49,740 nucleotides of DNA, taken from assembly GCA_018400435.1 (NCBI GenBank), contig JAGYMW010000004.1, forward strand, positions 1 through 49,740, in the 5' to 3' direction. This document shows, piece after piece, positions 8,621 to 17,540 of the stretch. Within the stretch, counting starts at the first letter, position 1, and each line of letters begins with the position of its first letter. Made by a program: the position numbers and the translations under genes. This DNA is from Bacillota bacterium (GTDB taxonomy: Bacteria > Bacillota > Dethiobacteria > DTU022). The notes beneath the pieces are model-generated. The model saw only the letters and a program-made list of their open reading frames with translations. It was not told the origin of the DNA and made no database searches.

Positions 8621-9811
8621 ATGAAAATAATTTTTGCCGAATCGCACAATCTGGATCGGCCCGACCCGCTGGGATCGCACCACTACATACGTCTCTTCCG
8701 GGAAGCAGGAAACGACTGCCTCTGGCTGGGACCGGGCATCAGTCCCATGCATATCGGAAAACCGGATCATTTAAACCGCCATCGCTACCGGATCTGGCGG
8801 GAAGGCGGCCGCCTTGTTGACGGTATTCATTGGATGGTGCCCCTGACTTTGCTTTTTTATTACAACAAACCGTTCATGCGCAGCCTGTATGCCGGACGGA
8901 ACCAGTACCGCTTTTGCCTCCCGTCCCTGCCCGGACAGCTCAAGAAAATCGGTTTTTCGCAGGTGGACCTGCTCTGGTGCGCCGGGCCGGTTGCCCTGAG
9001 TTTGCTCGATATTATCCCGCACCGGATGAGCTGCTACAGGCTTGCCGATCGCCTGGACCAGTTTGACATGATTCCACCCAATGTGGGTATTATCCAGCAA
9101 GAACTGATTGAGAAGGTTGATTTTGTGCTGGCCACTTCACTGGCCCTGCAGGAATGGGCTGAAGAGAGCGGGGGCCGGGAGGCTTATTACATGCCCAACG
9201 GGGTAAGTGATGCATTTTTCACTGCCAGCCGGAAGATGCCGGATGACTTCCCGGCTGACGGCCGGCCGGTGGCCCTTTACCTTGGAACTCTGGATACCCG
9301 TTTTGACCTTGAAACGCTTGCTGTAGCAGTGCATCAGATGATGGATGTTCATTTTTTGCTGATCGGCCCGCTTACCTGTGAGAGCTTAAGGGAAAAAATA
9401 TCCGCTCTGCAGGAAAAGGAAAATTTCAGTTGGCTTGGCTCTAAGAAATATTCACAGGCTCCGGATTACCTGCAGCATTCTTCGGTCGGATTGATCCCCT
9501 TTCATGATAATAAGCTGACTGACGCGGTAAATCCGATTAAGTATTACGAATACCTGGCCTGCGGCCTGCCGGTGGTGGCCCCGTCCCTGAGGGAACTGCA
9601 GAGCATGAACGGGCCGCTGCAGGCCTACCGGGCCGGTGACGGTGGAGATTTTTGCCGCGCTATCCGCGAGGCGCTGGCGGAGAATGAAAAATTGGGAGCG
9701 GACGTCAAGAAAAAAAGGATCGACTTTGCCACCAACCATACCTGGCGGGCCCGGTTTAAATCAATAATGGAGCTTCTGGAAAAGAAGGATCTTGATAATT
9801 ACAGTTTATAA
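8621..9811 (+). CDS. Glycosyltransferase, GT-B fold (GT4-like)
   Basis: A 396-residue cytoplasmic protein with two Rossmann-like halves. The start at ATG 8621 follows GGTGGAGG at about 10 bases; TTG 8612 would be too close to that site. The C-terminal half shows LYLGTLDTRFDLETL, a GPLT turn and the donor-binding segment near residues 300-335 (NPIKYYEYLACGLPVVAPSL), matching the E-x7-E type region of GT4 enzymes. It likely adds one sugar to the lipid-linked repeat unit exported by the neighbouring flippase. The sugar donor is unknown. Confidence 0.87.
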   Translation: MKIIFAESHNLDRPDPLGSHHYIRLFREAGNDCLWLGPGISPMHIGKPDHLNRHRYRIWREGGRLVDGIHWMVPLTLLFYYNKPFMRSLYAGRNQYRFCLPSLPGQLKKIGFSQVDLLWCAGPVALSLLDIIPHRMSCYRLADRLDQFDMIPPNVGIIQQELIEKVDFVLATSLALQEWAEESGGREAYYMPNGVSDAFFTASRKMPDDFPADGRPVALYLGTLDTRFDLETLAVAVHQMMDVHFLLIGPLTCESLREKISALQEKENFSWLGSKKYSQAPDYLQHSSVGLIPFHDNKLTDAVNPIKYYEYLACGLPVVAPSLRELQSMNGPLQAYRAGDGGDFCRAIREALAENEKLGADVKKKRIDFATNHTWRARFKSIMELLEKKDLDNYSL

Positions 9812-9914
9812 AACTGGCCTGATAAAAAGGTTTTTGAACAAGCATTTGAGTAATTTTAAAGGAAAATTTATAGGCGATTCTTAAATATCAAATGAATGAA
9901 TCAAGAGGACGGAA

Positions 9915-10958
9915 ATGGGAAATTTTAAGAAAGAAAAAGGGAATAAAGGTAAGGAAGCAAAACCGCAGCACAAAGGAAAAATTGATCTTTCTATAGTAAT
10001 CATCGGCCGAAATGAATCGAATAATCTGCCCCGGCTATTTCAATCCCTGCCAGAAGGCAGAGGTATTGAATGGATCTATGTCGATTCAGCTTCGGAGGAC
10101 TACAGTGCCGAGATCGCCCTGCAATTAGGGGCCAGGGTCTTCCGGGTAGAGTACGAATCGGTCTGCGGGCCGGGAACGGGGCGCTATATAGGAACGCGGG
10201 AAGCCTCGGGGAAATGGATTTTCTATCTGGACGGTGATATGGTCCTGCGGAAAGACTTTCTACCTTTCCTGGAGCGGGTGCGTAAAGGAGATAATCTTCC
10301 ACCGCAAACGGCAGCATTCGTTGGCCGAACCTGCAACCGCTACATGGACCGGCTGGGTACAGTAGTGGCTTCCAGGGATTATGTTGTCCTGACTCCGCAA
10401 AAGCACGGACCGGCTGACCGGTGGGGTAAGGAAGCAGATTACCACGGGGGAGCGGTGCTCTACAGAAAGGATATGGTGCTGGAAGCAGGCAACTGGAACC
10501 CGGCTGTATACCAGCTTGAAGAGATCGATTTGTTCTGCCGGGTTCGTGCCGCCGGTTATTCTTTGCGGGCGGTTGATCTGCCCATGGCTGACCATTACAC
10601 CCCATTTTTGAGCCTGGCTGATAAACTGGTCCTGAATTTTCTTCCGAGGCGCGGAGGCAAAAAGTTCTACGGGACCGGTCAGGTGGTAGCCGCCTGCCTG
10701 TGCGAAGGCAGAATGATGCAATTTATTCGCTGTTACCCGTATCCTTTCATCATCCTGGCCGGTCTGGCAGCCGCCGTCCCGCTTTGTTTTTTCAGCCCTG
10801 CATTGGCACTGTTTCTCAACCTGGCCATTGCTACCTGGATCGGTTTTTCTAAAAAATGGTACTTTTATTTTGTCTACATGGGCAATCTTCTGCAGATTTT
10901 CTACGGTATAACCCATTACCAACCTTTAACCCCAAAGTATCGGGAGCTGGCAGAGTAA
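9915..10958 (+). CDS. Family 2 glycosyltransferase with C-terminal membrane segments
   Basis: A 347-residue GT-A enzyme. After a basic N-terminus, residues 24-120 contain LSIVIIGRNE, YVDSASED and the DXD-type motif FYLDGDMVL that binds the metal and nucleotide sugar. The acceptor region has LEEIDLFCRVRAAGY near 195-210. Two hydrophobic segments at about 275-325 suggest membrane attachment. AGAGGACGG precedes the ATG by a few bases. It follows the GT4 gene by about 100 bp and presumably acts on the same lipid-linked glycan. Confidence 0.88.
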   Translation: MGNFKKEKGNKGKEAKPQHKGKIDLSIVIIGRNESNNLPRLFQSLPEGRGIEWIYVDSASEDYSAEIALQLGARVFRVEYESVCGPGTGRYIGTREASGKWIFYLDGDMVLRKDFLPFLERVRKGDNLPPQTAAFVGRTCNRYMDRLGTVVASRDYVVLTPQKHGPADRWGKEADYHGGAVLYRKDMVLEAGNWNPAVYQLEEIDLFCRVRAAGYSLRAVDLPMADHYTPFLSLADKLVLNFLPRRGGKKFYGTGQVVAACLCEGRMMQFIRCYPYPFIILAGLAAAVPLCFFSPALALFLNLAIATWIGFSKKWYFYFVYMGNLLQIFYGITHYQPLTPKYRELAE

Positions 10959-11042
10959 ATATTTTAAAAGCTCTCAAACTTTTTCACCAGATTATGACCG
11001 TTACATAAGCGGAATGAAGGCAGGGAAAATTTGGACTAATCA

Positions 11043-11071
11043 TGATCATTTCACCGATCGAGGTGTATAAT
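11043..11071 (+). promoter_or_regulatory. Possible promoter before the sugar-transferase gene
   Basis: A perfect TATAAT at 11066-11071, preceded directly by TG, lies in the 248-bp gap before the sugar transferase. The matching -35 at 11043 (TGATCA) is poor. Two small palindromes (ATGATCAT, CGATCG) lie just upstream and could be an operator. Confidence 0.35.
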
Positions 11072-11206
11072 AAGGCAGGAAAGAAGCAGTCGCTGCAAGA
11101 AAGTTTTACATGGCATTAATGCCTGATTAAGTGAGAAGAGATTGACCGAAATAGAGTATGAATATAGATTTTTAACGGGCAGATGTTGGGCAGAGGATGA
11201 TTCAGG

Positions 11207-12598
11207 ATGAATGAAGATAAAATGGCAAAACGAAAAAGCAATGGCAAACCGGGTGCAATACCGCGCTGGCTGGTGGCCATAGTTGATGTTTCTCTGGTCA
11301 GCCTAGGTTTTTATCTGGCTTTTGTCAGTGTCACGGGCGAGCTGCAGGGATTGCAGATCGAGTCGCTGATCATTCTTTTTCCGCCGCTTCTGGCAATCAC
11401 TGTTATCCTTTTCGGCAACCTTGGTTTGTACTCAAAGCAGCGAAGCGGGATCATGCCTATCGTGCGAGCTCTGACAACCGGCGTGATTGTCATTGACCTG
11501 CTGGGCGTTATGCTGGCTTTTTGGACGAGGGCATTTGTCCTTGATCGCCTCATCTTCCTGCTGGCGCCCCTTTACCAACTCTTGCTGCTTCTGGGTTGGC
11601 GTATTCTTTTCTGGTACCTGGAGATATGGATACATGGCCAGAAGAGGCTGCTGGTCATCGGCAGCCGCCGTGATGCGGAAAGAGCCCTGGAGAAAATTAT
11701 GTCCCTGCCGAAGGGTATTTTCGAAGTAATCAGGGTTTTGCCCCCGGCGGAGCTGGGTAAGTTGCCTAAAGCCCTGGAAGAAGCCGATGCGGTAATGATT
11801 GCCGGATCATTGGACATGGAAGAGAAAAATCTGGTGGTGCGGGAAAGTTTTAACCGAAGCAGAGAAGTTTTTATCATTCCCGATCTTTATGAAATTATTC
11901 TAACCAGGGCGGCGATGACCCAGGTTGACGATACCCCGGTAATTGAGTGTCACGACATGCAGCTTGATTTCCTGCAACTGGCGATTAAAAGGATTTGCGA
12001 TCTAATTTTTGTTCTTGTCCTGGGATTGATTTCCTTGCCCATCCAGTTGTTTATGGGACTGGTAATCCGCCTGGATTCAACGGGACCGGCAATTTATGCC
12101 CAGGAAAGGGTCGGCCTGCGTGGGAAAAAGTTTACCCTTTACAAACTGAGGACTATGCTTATAGATGCCGAGGAGAAAAGCGGTCCGGTCCTGTCGAACG
12201 AGGAAGACGACCGCGTAACGAGAGTGGGCCGTTTCCTGCGCGCTTCGCGACTCGACGAATTGCCCCAGCTCTACAATGTTTTGCGGGGGGACCTCAGCAT
12301 TGTGGGTCCGCGTCCGGAAAGGCCTTATTTCGTGGAGCGATTCCAGGAGGAAATGCCCGAATACGGATTGCGTCACCTGGTCAAACCGGGAATTACAGGA
12401 CTGGCCCAGGTGGCCGGATATTATGCCACCAACACGCAGGACAAGCTGCGTTATGACCTTCACTATGTAGCGGATTACTCGATGCTCCTTGATTTTAGGA
12501 TCCTCCTGCTGACTGTGCCGACGATTTTTAACCGGGAAGCGGCCCGCGGGCTGCGCAAAGAAATTGAGGACAGGGCAGACCTGGCTCGTTACGAATAA
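11207..12598 (+). CDS. Undecaprenyl-phosphate sugar-1-phosphate transferase (polyprenyl glycosylphosphotransferase)
   Basis: A 463-residue WbaP/EpsL-type enzyme that starts a repeat unit by moving a sugar-1-phosphate from a nucleotide sugar to undecaprenyl phosphate. About four N-terminal membrane helices (residues 20-145) are followed by a nucleotide-binding-like domain (LLVIGSRRDAERAL). The C-terminal catalytic domain (from about 265) has IKRICDL, the membrane re-entrant helix, YKLRTM, the catalytic Asp-Glu pair in SRLDELPQLYNVLRGD, SIVGPRPERP and KPGITGLAQV. It lies downstream of the flippase and transferases and upstream of the FAD protein and LCP ligases. The sugar is unknown. Confidence 0.93.
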   Translation: MNEDKMAKRKSNGKPGAIPRWLVAIVDVSLVSLGFYLAFVSVTGELQGLQIESLIILFPPLLAITVILFGNLGLYSKQRSGIMPIVRALTTGVIVIDLLGVMLAFWTRAFVLDRLIFLLAPLYQLLLLLGWRILFWYLEIWIHGQKRLLVIGSRRDAERALEKIMSLPKGIFEVIRVLPPAELGKLPKALEEADAVMIAGSLDMEEKNLVVRESFNRSREVFIIPDLYEIILTRAAMTQVDDTPVIECHDMQLDFLQLAIKRICDLIFVLVLGLISLPIQLFMGLVIRLDSTGPAIYAQERVGLRGKKFTLYKLRTMLIDAEEKSGPVLSNEEDDRVTRVGRFLRASRLDELPQLYNVLRGDLSIVGPRPERPYFVERFQEEMPEYGLRHLVKPGITGLAQVAGYYATNTQDKLRYDLHYVADYSMLLDFRILLLTVPTIFNREAARGLRKEIEDRADLARYE

Positions 12599-12727
12599 AT
12601 GGGTTGTAACCAGGCGGGATATCGGTGACATGTTAAAAAAGTTTTTTGACAATACTGGCTGAAACAGCAAAAAAAGCAGCAGAAATATCAAAGAATAACA
12701 GGTTGCAGTAAATTAAAGGAGGATGCA

Positions 12728-14005
12728 ATGGCGGAGATTTTGATCCTGGGAGGCGGAATAGCCGGTATTTCGGCGGCAGGGCACGCTACCAAGGCCGGCC
12801 GGGAAGCGGTTATTTTTGAAGCGGCGGAGCGGTGGGGCGGCCTACTGGACAATTTTACGGTAGGAGGATTTCGTTTTGACCGGGCAGTCCACTTTGCCTT
12901 CAGCAATAACGAACCTTTTCAAAAAGTTCTTGACGGTATTGACTGTCACATTCACTATCCTGAACCGTACAATTATGAAAACGGCCGCTGGCTTAAGCAC
13001 CCTGTTCAAAACAATTTATTCCCCCTGCCTGCCGATGAAAAGGTTGAAGCAATCCTCAGCTTTATGGACCGGCCTTCAATGGATGAGAATGCAAACTACC
13101 GTGAATGGCTGGAGCAGCAGTTCGGCACAGTGATTGCGGAACGCTACCCCTGCCGCTATACTGAAAAATATTGGACCGTGCCCCCGGAAAAAATGAGCAC
13201 AGACTGGATTGGCAACCGCCTCTACAGGCCTTCCCTGGAGGAGGTCTTATACGGGGCGATGACGGATGAGACGCCTTCTACATATTATTTACCCAGGATG
13301 CTCTATCCGAAAAAAGGTGGTTTTAGGGCTATCCTGGAGAAACTGGCCCGGGGACTTGATATAAGGACAGGGAAAAGAGCAGTGCACATTGACACGCAGA
13401 AAAAATATGTCGATTTTGAAGAAGGTTCCAGGGAATATTATGATCTGCTTGTAAGCAGCGTGCCGTTGCCTGAGCTGATCGGTATGATGGATGGGGTGCC
13501 GCAAGCAGTCCAGGAGGCTGCTGCCGGTCTCTGGGCAACCTCCATTGCTCTTGTTTCACTGGGTTTCAGATCTCCCGGGGCCGGACAGCATCTCTGGTTT
13601 TATATTTACGACCGGGATATATTTCCATCAAGGGCCCATGCTCCTTACCGCAAGTCGCCTGATAACGCGCCGCCGGACTGTAGCTCGTTGCAGTTTGAAA
13701 CTTATTTTTCACGATTCAAGCCGCTGCCGCTGGAAGGTGAAGCGCTGGTAGAACACGTTATCGATACGGTGGAAAAACTGGGCCTGGCAGAGAAAAAAGA
13801 TATTGTGGACCGCGATTACCGCGTTTTACCATACGGCAATGTAGTTTTCGACAGGGATATGGTAGAGCGGCGCGACTATGTCCTGAAGCATGTAGGAGAA
13901 TGCGGCATTCTTTCAGTGGGACGCTTCGGGGAGTGGGACTATCTCTGGTCCGATCAGTGTTTTTTAAGCGGCAGAAGGGTCCTGGAGCATTTGGCCGTGC
14001 TATAA
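12728..14005 (+). CDS. FAD-dependent NAD(P)-binding protein, protoporphyrinogen-oxidase/UDP-galactopyranose-mutase-like
   Basis: A 425-residue flavoprotein of the amine-oxidase-like fold. The N-terminal GGGIAGISAAGHA (residues 8-20) and FEAAERWGGL form the dinucleotide-binding and GG motifs. The segment YTEKYWTVPPEKMSTDWIG (about 143-161) is typical of proteins of this kind encoded in capsule and O-antigen loci. AAAGGAGG stands 5 bases before the ATG. It may modify a nucleotide sugar or a glycan precursor, by analogy with UDP-galactopyranose mutase, but the reaction is not known. Its stop codon lies 69 bp before the chosen LCP start. Confidence 0.8.
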   Translation: MAEILILGGGIAGISAAGHATKAGREAVIFEAAERWGGLLDNFTVGGFRFDRAVHFAFSNNEPFQKVLDGIDCHIHYPEPYNYENGRWLKHPVQNNLFPLPADEKVEAILSFMDRPSMDENANYREWLEQQFGTVIAERYPCRYTEKYWTVPPEKMSTDWIGNRLYRPSLEEVLYGAMTDETPSTYYLPRMLYPKKGGFRAILEKLARGLDIRTGKRAVHIDTQKKYVDFEEGSREYYDLLVSSVPLPELIGMMDGVPQAVQEAAAGLWATSIALVSLGFRSPGAGQHLWFYIYDRDIFPSRAHAPYRKSPDNAPPDCSSLQFETYFSRFKPLPLEGEALVEHVIDTVEKLGLAEKKDIVDRDYRVLPYGNVVFDRDMVERRDYVLKHVGECGILSVGRFGEWDYLWSDQCFLSGRRVLEHLAVL

Positions 14006-14074
14006 TTGAAGCTGAATAGGACCTTGAGTAAGGGTGATCAGGTAATATTTTCTGCTTTTGGGGAGGTCGACGGG

Positions 14075-15493
14075 ATGTCCGATAAAAAGAGGAATGGGAC
14101 GGCAAATAATCAGGGTTTGGATAAACAGAGAAGAGGGTGGAGCAGACTGAAAAAAGCCCTGCTGATCAGCGCTGTCGTGATCCTGGTGGCTGCGGCGGCG
14201 GTGGTGGGCTACGGTCTGGCTTTCATAGAAGAAGTAAAAGAGCCGCAGAGGGTGCTGCTTGATGATGTAGAATTTGCCGAAGAATATGATGTGAACGAAC
14301 TCTTCCCGGACCATATTGTCAATATTGCCCTGATCGGTTTTGACCGTGGCTGGAACCGTGAAAATATGGGTGAATATCTGTTCCGCCCCGATATGCTCGC
14401 CGTTTTTTCGATCAACTTTGCCGAAGACAGCATATCGGTGGTTCGTGTTCCCCGCGATTCATACGTTCCCATCTACAACCGCGGCGGAGCCTACGAAAAG
14501 ATCAATCACTCCTTCTATTTCGGCTACCGCTCCGGGGAAAGCGAAGACCCCGATTACGACGGGATCCGCTATACCCTGCAGACTGTGAGCAATGTCCTGG
14601 GCGGTATACCCATTCACTATTATGCCTCGGTGGATATGTATTCAATCATTGCCCTGGTTGACGCCGTGGGTGGGATTTACTACGAAGTGGAAGAACCGAT
14701 TTACGACAAATACTGGAATGTGGGCGAACTGCTGGTGCCGGAAGGACCGCAGATCATGGACGGCAAGACCTACCTGCGCTATCTGCAGTATCGCGATGGT
14801 TCAACCGGGGGAGATATCGGACGGATCGACCGCCAGATGAATTTGTTGAAGGAGACGATCATTTATTTAAAGGAAGAGGGCAAACTGACAGACATCCCCA
14901 CAACCTACCGTATTTACAAAGATTATGTTGAGACCGATCTGAGCTACAAGCAGATCGCCGCTCTGGCTTATTATGCCAGAGATCTGGATATAACAGGTGA
15001 TAATTTTGATTTTTATACCATACCGGGTGCCGGGGCGATGAAGGACGGGCGGTGGCTACAGATTATCAACCAGGAGGACCGGGTCCAGATTATTAAGGAA
15101 GTGTTTGGTATTGACGTGGAACCGTGGCCACCCATCGAGATAAAAGATAGCCCTGAATACCTGGCCGAGCAGGAAAAGCTGCGCCGGGAAGAAGAACTCG
15201 GAGAGCTTGAAAATATATTTGACGACGAAGAAAGCGTTAAGGATGGGGAAGATGAACTCATCCGTATTCCGGAGCTTCGCGGCCTGACTGTCGGAGAAGC
15301 ACGAAAGCTGCTTGAAGATGTCGGCCTTGCCCCGGGCGAAATTGAAGAGAGCTATTACGAGGTCCTGGAGGAAGGGCTGGTTATTTACAGCGATCCCCCT
15401 TCCGGCAAGGGTGTGCCCAAGGGAACAGTGGTTAACCTGGTCGTTTCGAAAGGACCGGAATCACACGACAGCAGTGATGCCGGAGAAGATTGA
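14075..15493 (+). CDS. LytR-CpsA-Psr (LCP) family protein with C-terminal PASTA domain
   Basis: A 472-residue extracytoplasmic enzyme. The ATG at 14075 follows GGGGAGG by 8 bases; an upstream TTG at 14006 lacks a site. One membrane helix (about residues 28-49) is followed by the LCP core with DMLAVFSIN, VPRDSYVPI, the KINHSFYFG stretch and GRIDRQ, which bind the polyprenyl-pyrophosphate substrate. LCP enzymes attach wall polymers from undecaprenyl carriers to peptidoglycan. After an acidic linker (about 355-395) a single PASTA domain (IPELRGLTVGEARKLLE to SKGPE) likely binds peptidoglycan. The stop overlaps the next start (TGATG), so the two LCP genes are translationally coupled. Confidence 0.92.
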   Translation: MSDKKRNGTANNQGLDKQRRGWSRLKKALLISAVVILVAAAAVVGYGLAFIEEVKEPQRVLLDDVEFAEEYDVNELFPDHIVNIALIGFDRGWNRENMGEYLFRPDMLAVFSINFAEDSISVVRVPRDSYVPIYNRGGAYEKINHSFYFGYRSGESEDPDYDGIRYTLQTVSNVLGGIPIHYYASVDMYSIIALVDAVGGIYYEVEEPIYDKYWNVGELLVPEGPQIMDGKTYLRYLQYRDGSTGGDIGRIDRQMNLLKETIIYLKEEGKLTDIPTTYRIYKDYVETDLSYKQIAALAYYARDLDITGDNFDFYTIPGAGAMKDGRWLQIINQEDRVQIIKEVFGIDVEPWPPIEIKDSPEYLAEQEKLRREEELGELENIFDDEESVKDGEDELIRIPELRGLTVGEARKLLEDVGLAPGEIEESYYEVLEEGLVIYSDPPSGKGVPKGTVVNLVVSKGPESHDSSDAGED

Positions 15494-16485
15494 TGGAAGA
15501 GATTACCGCCAGAGGCAGGTTCTATATTTCACTGGCCATTATTGTGTTGATAATTGTCGTTTCCCTGACTGTCATTTTTTATGGTGTCTACCAGGTTTAT
15601 TATGAACCCGCTTCGCTGTTTCGGCCTGATTACAGCGCTGTTGGAACGGTGGAAGAAGAATTTGAAAAACGGGTGGTCAATGTAGCAATACTGGGTCTGC
15701 ACAATCGCAACGAGGACAATACCTTTGGTGAGATATATTACGTGGATACGATCCTGGTTGCTTCGGTCAGTTTTGAGCAGAACACGCTGACCCTGCTGGC
15801 CGTGCCGCGTGATTCCTATGTGGATATTGCCGGTGAGGGAATGGAAGATCGGATTCGCCAGTCCTACAGCTATGGCTACAAGAGAGCTATGGATGCGGGA
15901 GCAGAAAAGGCGAAAAGACACCAGGCCGGGATGGAGAGTGCTGTGGAAACGGTCAACCTGCTCCTGGAAGGTTTCGATATTCAACACTACCTGGCCATGG
16001 ATATCCAGGGCTTGAAACAGCTCATCGACGCCCTGGGTGGGGTTTATTACACCGTGGAACGACCCATGATTGGCTTCACCCCCCGTGAATCGCTCGATGC
16101 CGGACCGCAGATGCTGGACGGCCAGGGATATATAACTTACCTGACCTACCGCGAGCCCGACGGCCGCGATGATCTGAACCGGATTAAACGCCAGAAAGCG
16201 CTTCTTCTGGCTACCTTTGATTATTTCCAGGAGATGGGACTTTTCCGCTACCTCATACCGGCGTACTCTACCTACCGCGAGCATATTCACACCGACATGA
16301 GCTTCAACCAGATTGCCGCCCTCACTCTTTTTGCCGCGGAACGGCTGGAAGCGGATGCCATATCTGATTATTCGCTGCAGGGTGATTACTTTACCACCGA
16401 TGGAGGGCAAACCTACTGTTTACGTTTGGACGAAGAATCGCTGAAAGAAATTTTGGAAATTATCGCTGGTAAATCGGGGGAATAA
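15493..16485 (+). CDS. LytR-CpsA-Psr (LCP) family protein, second copy
   Basis: A 330-residue LCP protein without PASTA. The ATG at 15493 overlaps the TGA of the preceding LCP gene. One N-terminal membrane helix (about residues 11-34) precedes the core motifs DTILVASVSF, VPRDSYVDI, the IRQSYSYGYKRA stretch, LIDALGGVYYTV and DLNRIKRQ. It presumably acts with the first copy in ligating the locus product to the wall. Paired LCP genes could give a heteromer or two substrate or acceptor specificities; the sequence does not decide. The stop is followed at once by a locus repeat. Confidence 0.9.
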   Translation: MEEITARGRFYISLAIIVLIIVVSLTVIFYGVYQVYYEPASLFRPDYSAVGTVEEEFEKRVVNVAILGLHNRNEDNTFGEIYYVDTILVASVSFEQNTLTLLAVPRDSYVDIAGEGMEDRIRQSYSYGYKRAMDAGAEKAKRHQAGMESAVETVNLLLEGFDIQHYLAMDIQGLKQLIDALGGVYYTVERPMIGFTPRESLDAGPQMLDGQGYITYLTYREPDGRDDLNRIKRQKALLLATFDYFQEMGLFRYLIPAYSTYREHIHTDMSFNQIAALTLFAAERLEADAISDYSLQGDYFTTDGGQTYCLRLDEESLKEILEIIAGKSGE

Positions 16486-16486
16486 T

Positions 16487-16516
16487 CAATAAGTTAATAA
16501 GTTAATACACAGGGTA
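16487..16516 (+). repeat. Polysaccharide-locus repeat, copy 4
   Basis: CAATAAGTT, AATAAGTT and AATACACAGGGTA, matching copies 1 and 2. It begins two bases after the stop of the second LCP gene and faces the inverted copy at 18385-18414, so the epimerase and PopT genes are bracketed. Confidence 0.85.
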
Positions 16517-16543
16517 AATGCTTGACGATTTGAGGAGGTGGGA

Positions 16544-17518
16544 GTGCACAGGATGACTGCAGAAAAGAGCGCTAATTGTTTGTGCCTGGTCACCGGGGCG
16601 GCTGGTTTTATCGGCTACCACCTTGCTAAAAGGCTGATCCGGGAAGGACACAGGGTAATCGGGGTTGATTGTTTTACGGATTATTATGATATTGAGATCA
16701 AGAAAAGAAATGTTGCCGAATTGCTATGCAATCCAAACTTTACTTTGCACCGGGAAGATCTTGTGGAATCAGCCGATTCCCTGCCCGGTGGAGTGCGGTG
16801 GGTGTTCCACCAGGCAGCTCAGGCCGGGGTGAGAGCCAGCTGGGGGCGGGAGTTTGCTCAATACACACATAATAATATCCTGGCTACGCAGAGGCTGCTC
16901 GAGTGGGCCCGCCGCAGCAAGCCGGAGCGTTTCATCTACGCTTCTTCATCCTCCGTCTACGGGGCGGCCGAGAAACTTCCGATGGCGGAAGATGATCTAC
17001 CGCTGCCTGTTTCTCCTTACGGCGTAAGTAAGCTGGCTGCCGAACACCTTTGCAATCTCTACCACCATAATTTCGGTATTCCAGCAGTCAGCCTGCGTTA
17101 TTTCACCGTTTACGGGCCCGGGCAGAGGCCGGATATGGCTTTTCACCGCTTCATCAGGGCTATACTTGATGAAAAAGAAGTGGTTGTCTACGGTACAGGG
17201 GAACAGACCCGCGATTTTACTTATGTTGACGACATAATTGACGCCAATCTGGCAGCGGTGCAGGCGGAAAGGGCTGCAGGCCGGGTTTACAACATTGGTG
17301 GAGGAAGCACGATATCTGTGAACGGGGTGCTGGAGATCCTGCATGACCTGATGGGGAAAGATATTAAAATTCGCCGTGAATCGGTGCAGGCCGGTGACCC
17401 ACCCCATACTTACGCCGATACAAGCAGGGCCCGCGAGGAACTGGGATTTTTACCGCGCACTGATCTCAGAGAAGGCCTGGCGGCAATGGTGAAAAGCTTT
17501 ACTGGAAGAATTAGGTAA
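16544..17518 (+). CDS. NAD-dependent nucleotide-sugar epimerase/dehydratase (UDP-glucuronate-4-epimerase-like)
   Basis: About 324 residues, an extended SDR. The Rossmann motif TGAAGFIG lies near the N-terminus. DCFTDYYDIEIKKRN resembles UDP-glucuronate 4-epimerases. The catalytic residues are in ASSSSVYG and SPYGVSKLAAEH (YxxxK). YFTVYGPGQRPDM follows. GTG 16544 is about 5 bases from GAGGAGG, while ATG 16553 is a possible alternative. It likely makes a uronic acid or hexose donor for the surface glycan. A convergent gene ends 22 bp away with no obvious terminator between them. Confidence 0.87.
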   Translation: MHRMTAEKSANCLCLVTGAAGFIGYHLAKRLIREGHRVIGVDCFTDYYDIEIKKRNVAELLCNPNFTLHREDLVESADSLPGGVRWVFHQAAQAGVRASWGREFAQYTHNNILATQRLLEWARRSKPERFIYASSSSVYGAAEKLPMAEDDLPLPVSPYGVSKLAAEHLCNLYHHNFGIPAVSLRYFTVYGPGQRPDMAFHRFIRAILDEKEVVVYGTGEQTRDFTYVDDIIDANLAAVQAERAAGRVYNIGGGSTISVNGVLEILHDLMGKDIKIRRESVQAGDPPHTYADTSRAREELGFLPRTDLREGLAAMVKSFTGRIR

Positions 17519-17540
17519 AATTATCAGGGATTTGAGCGAA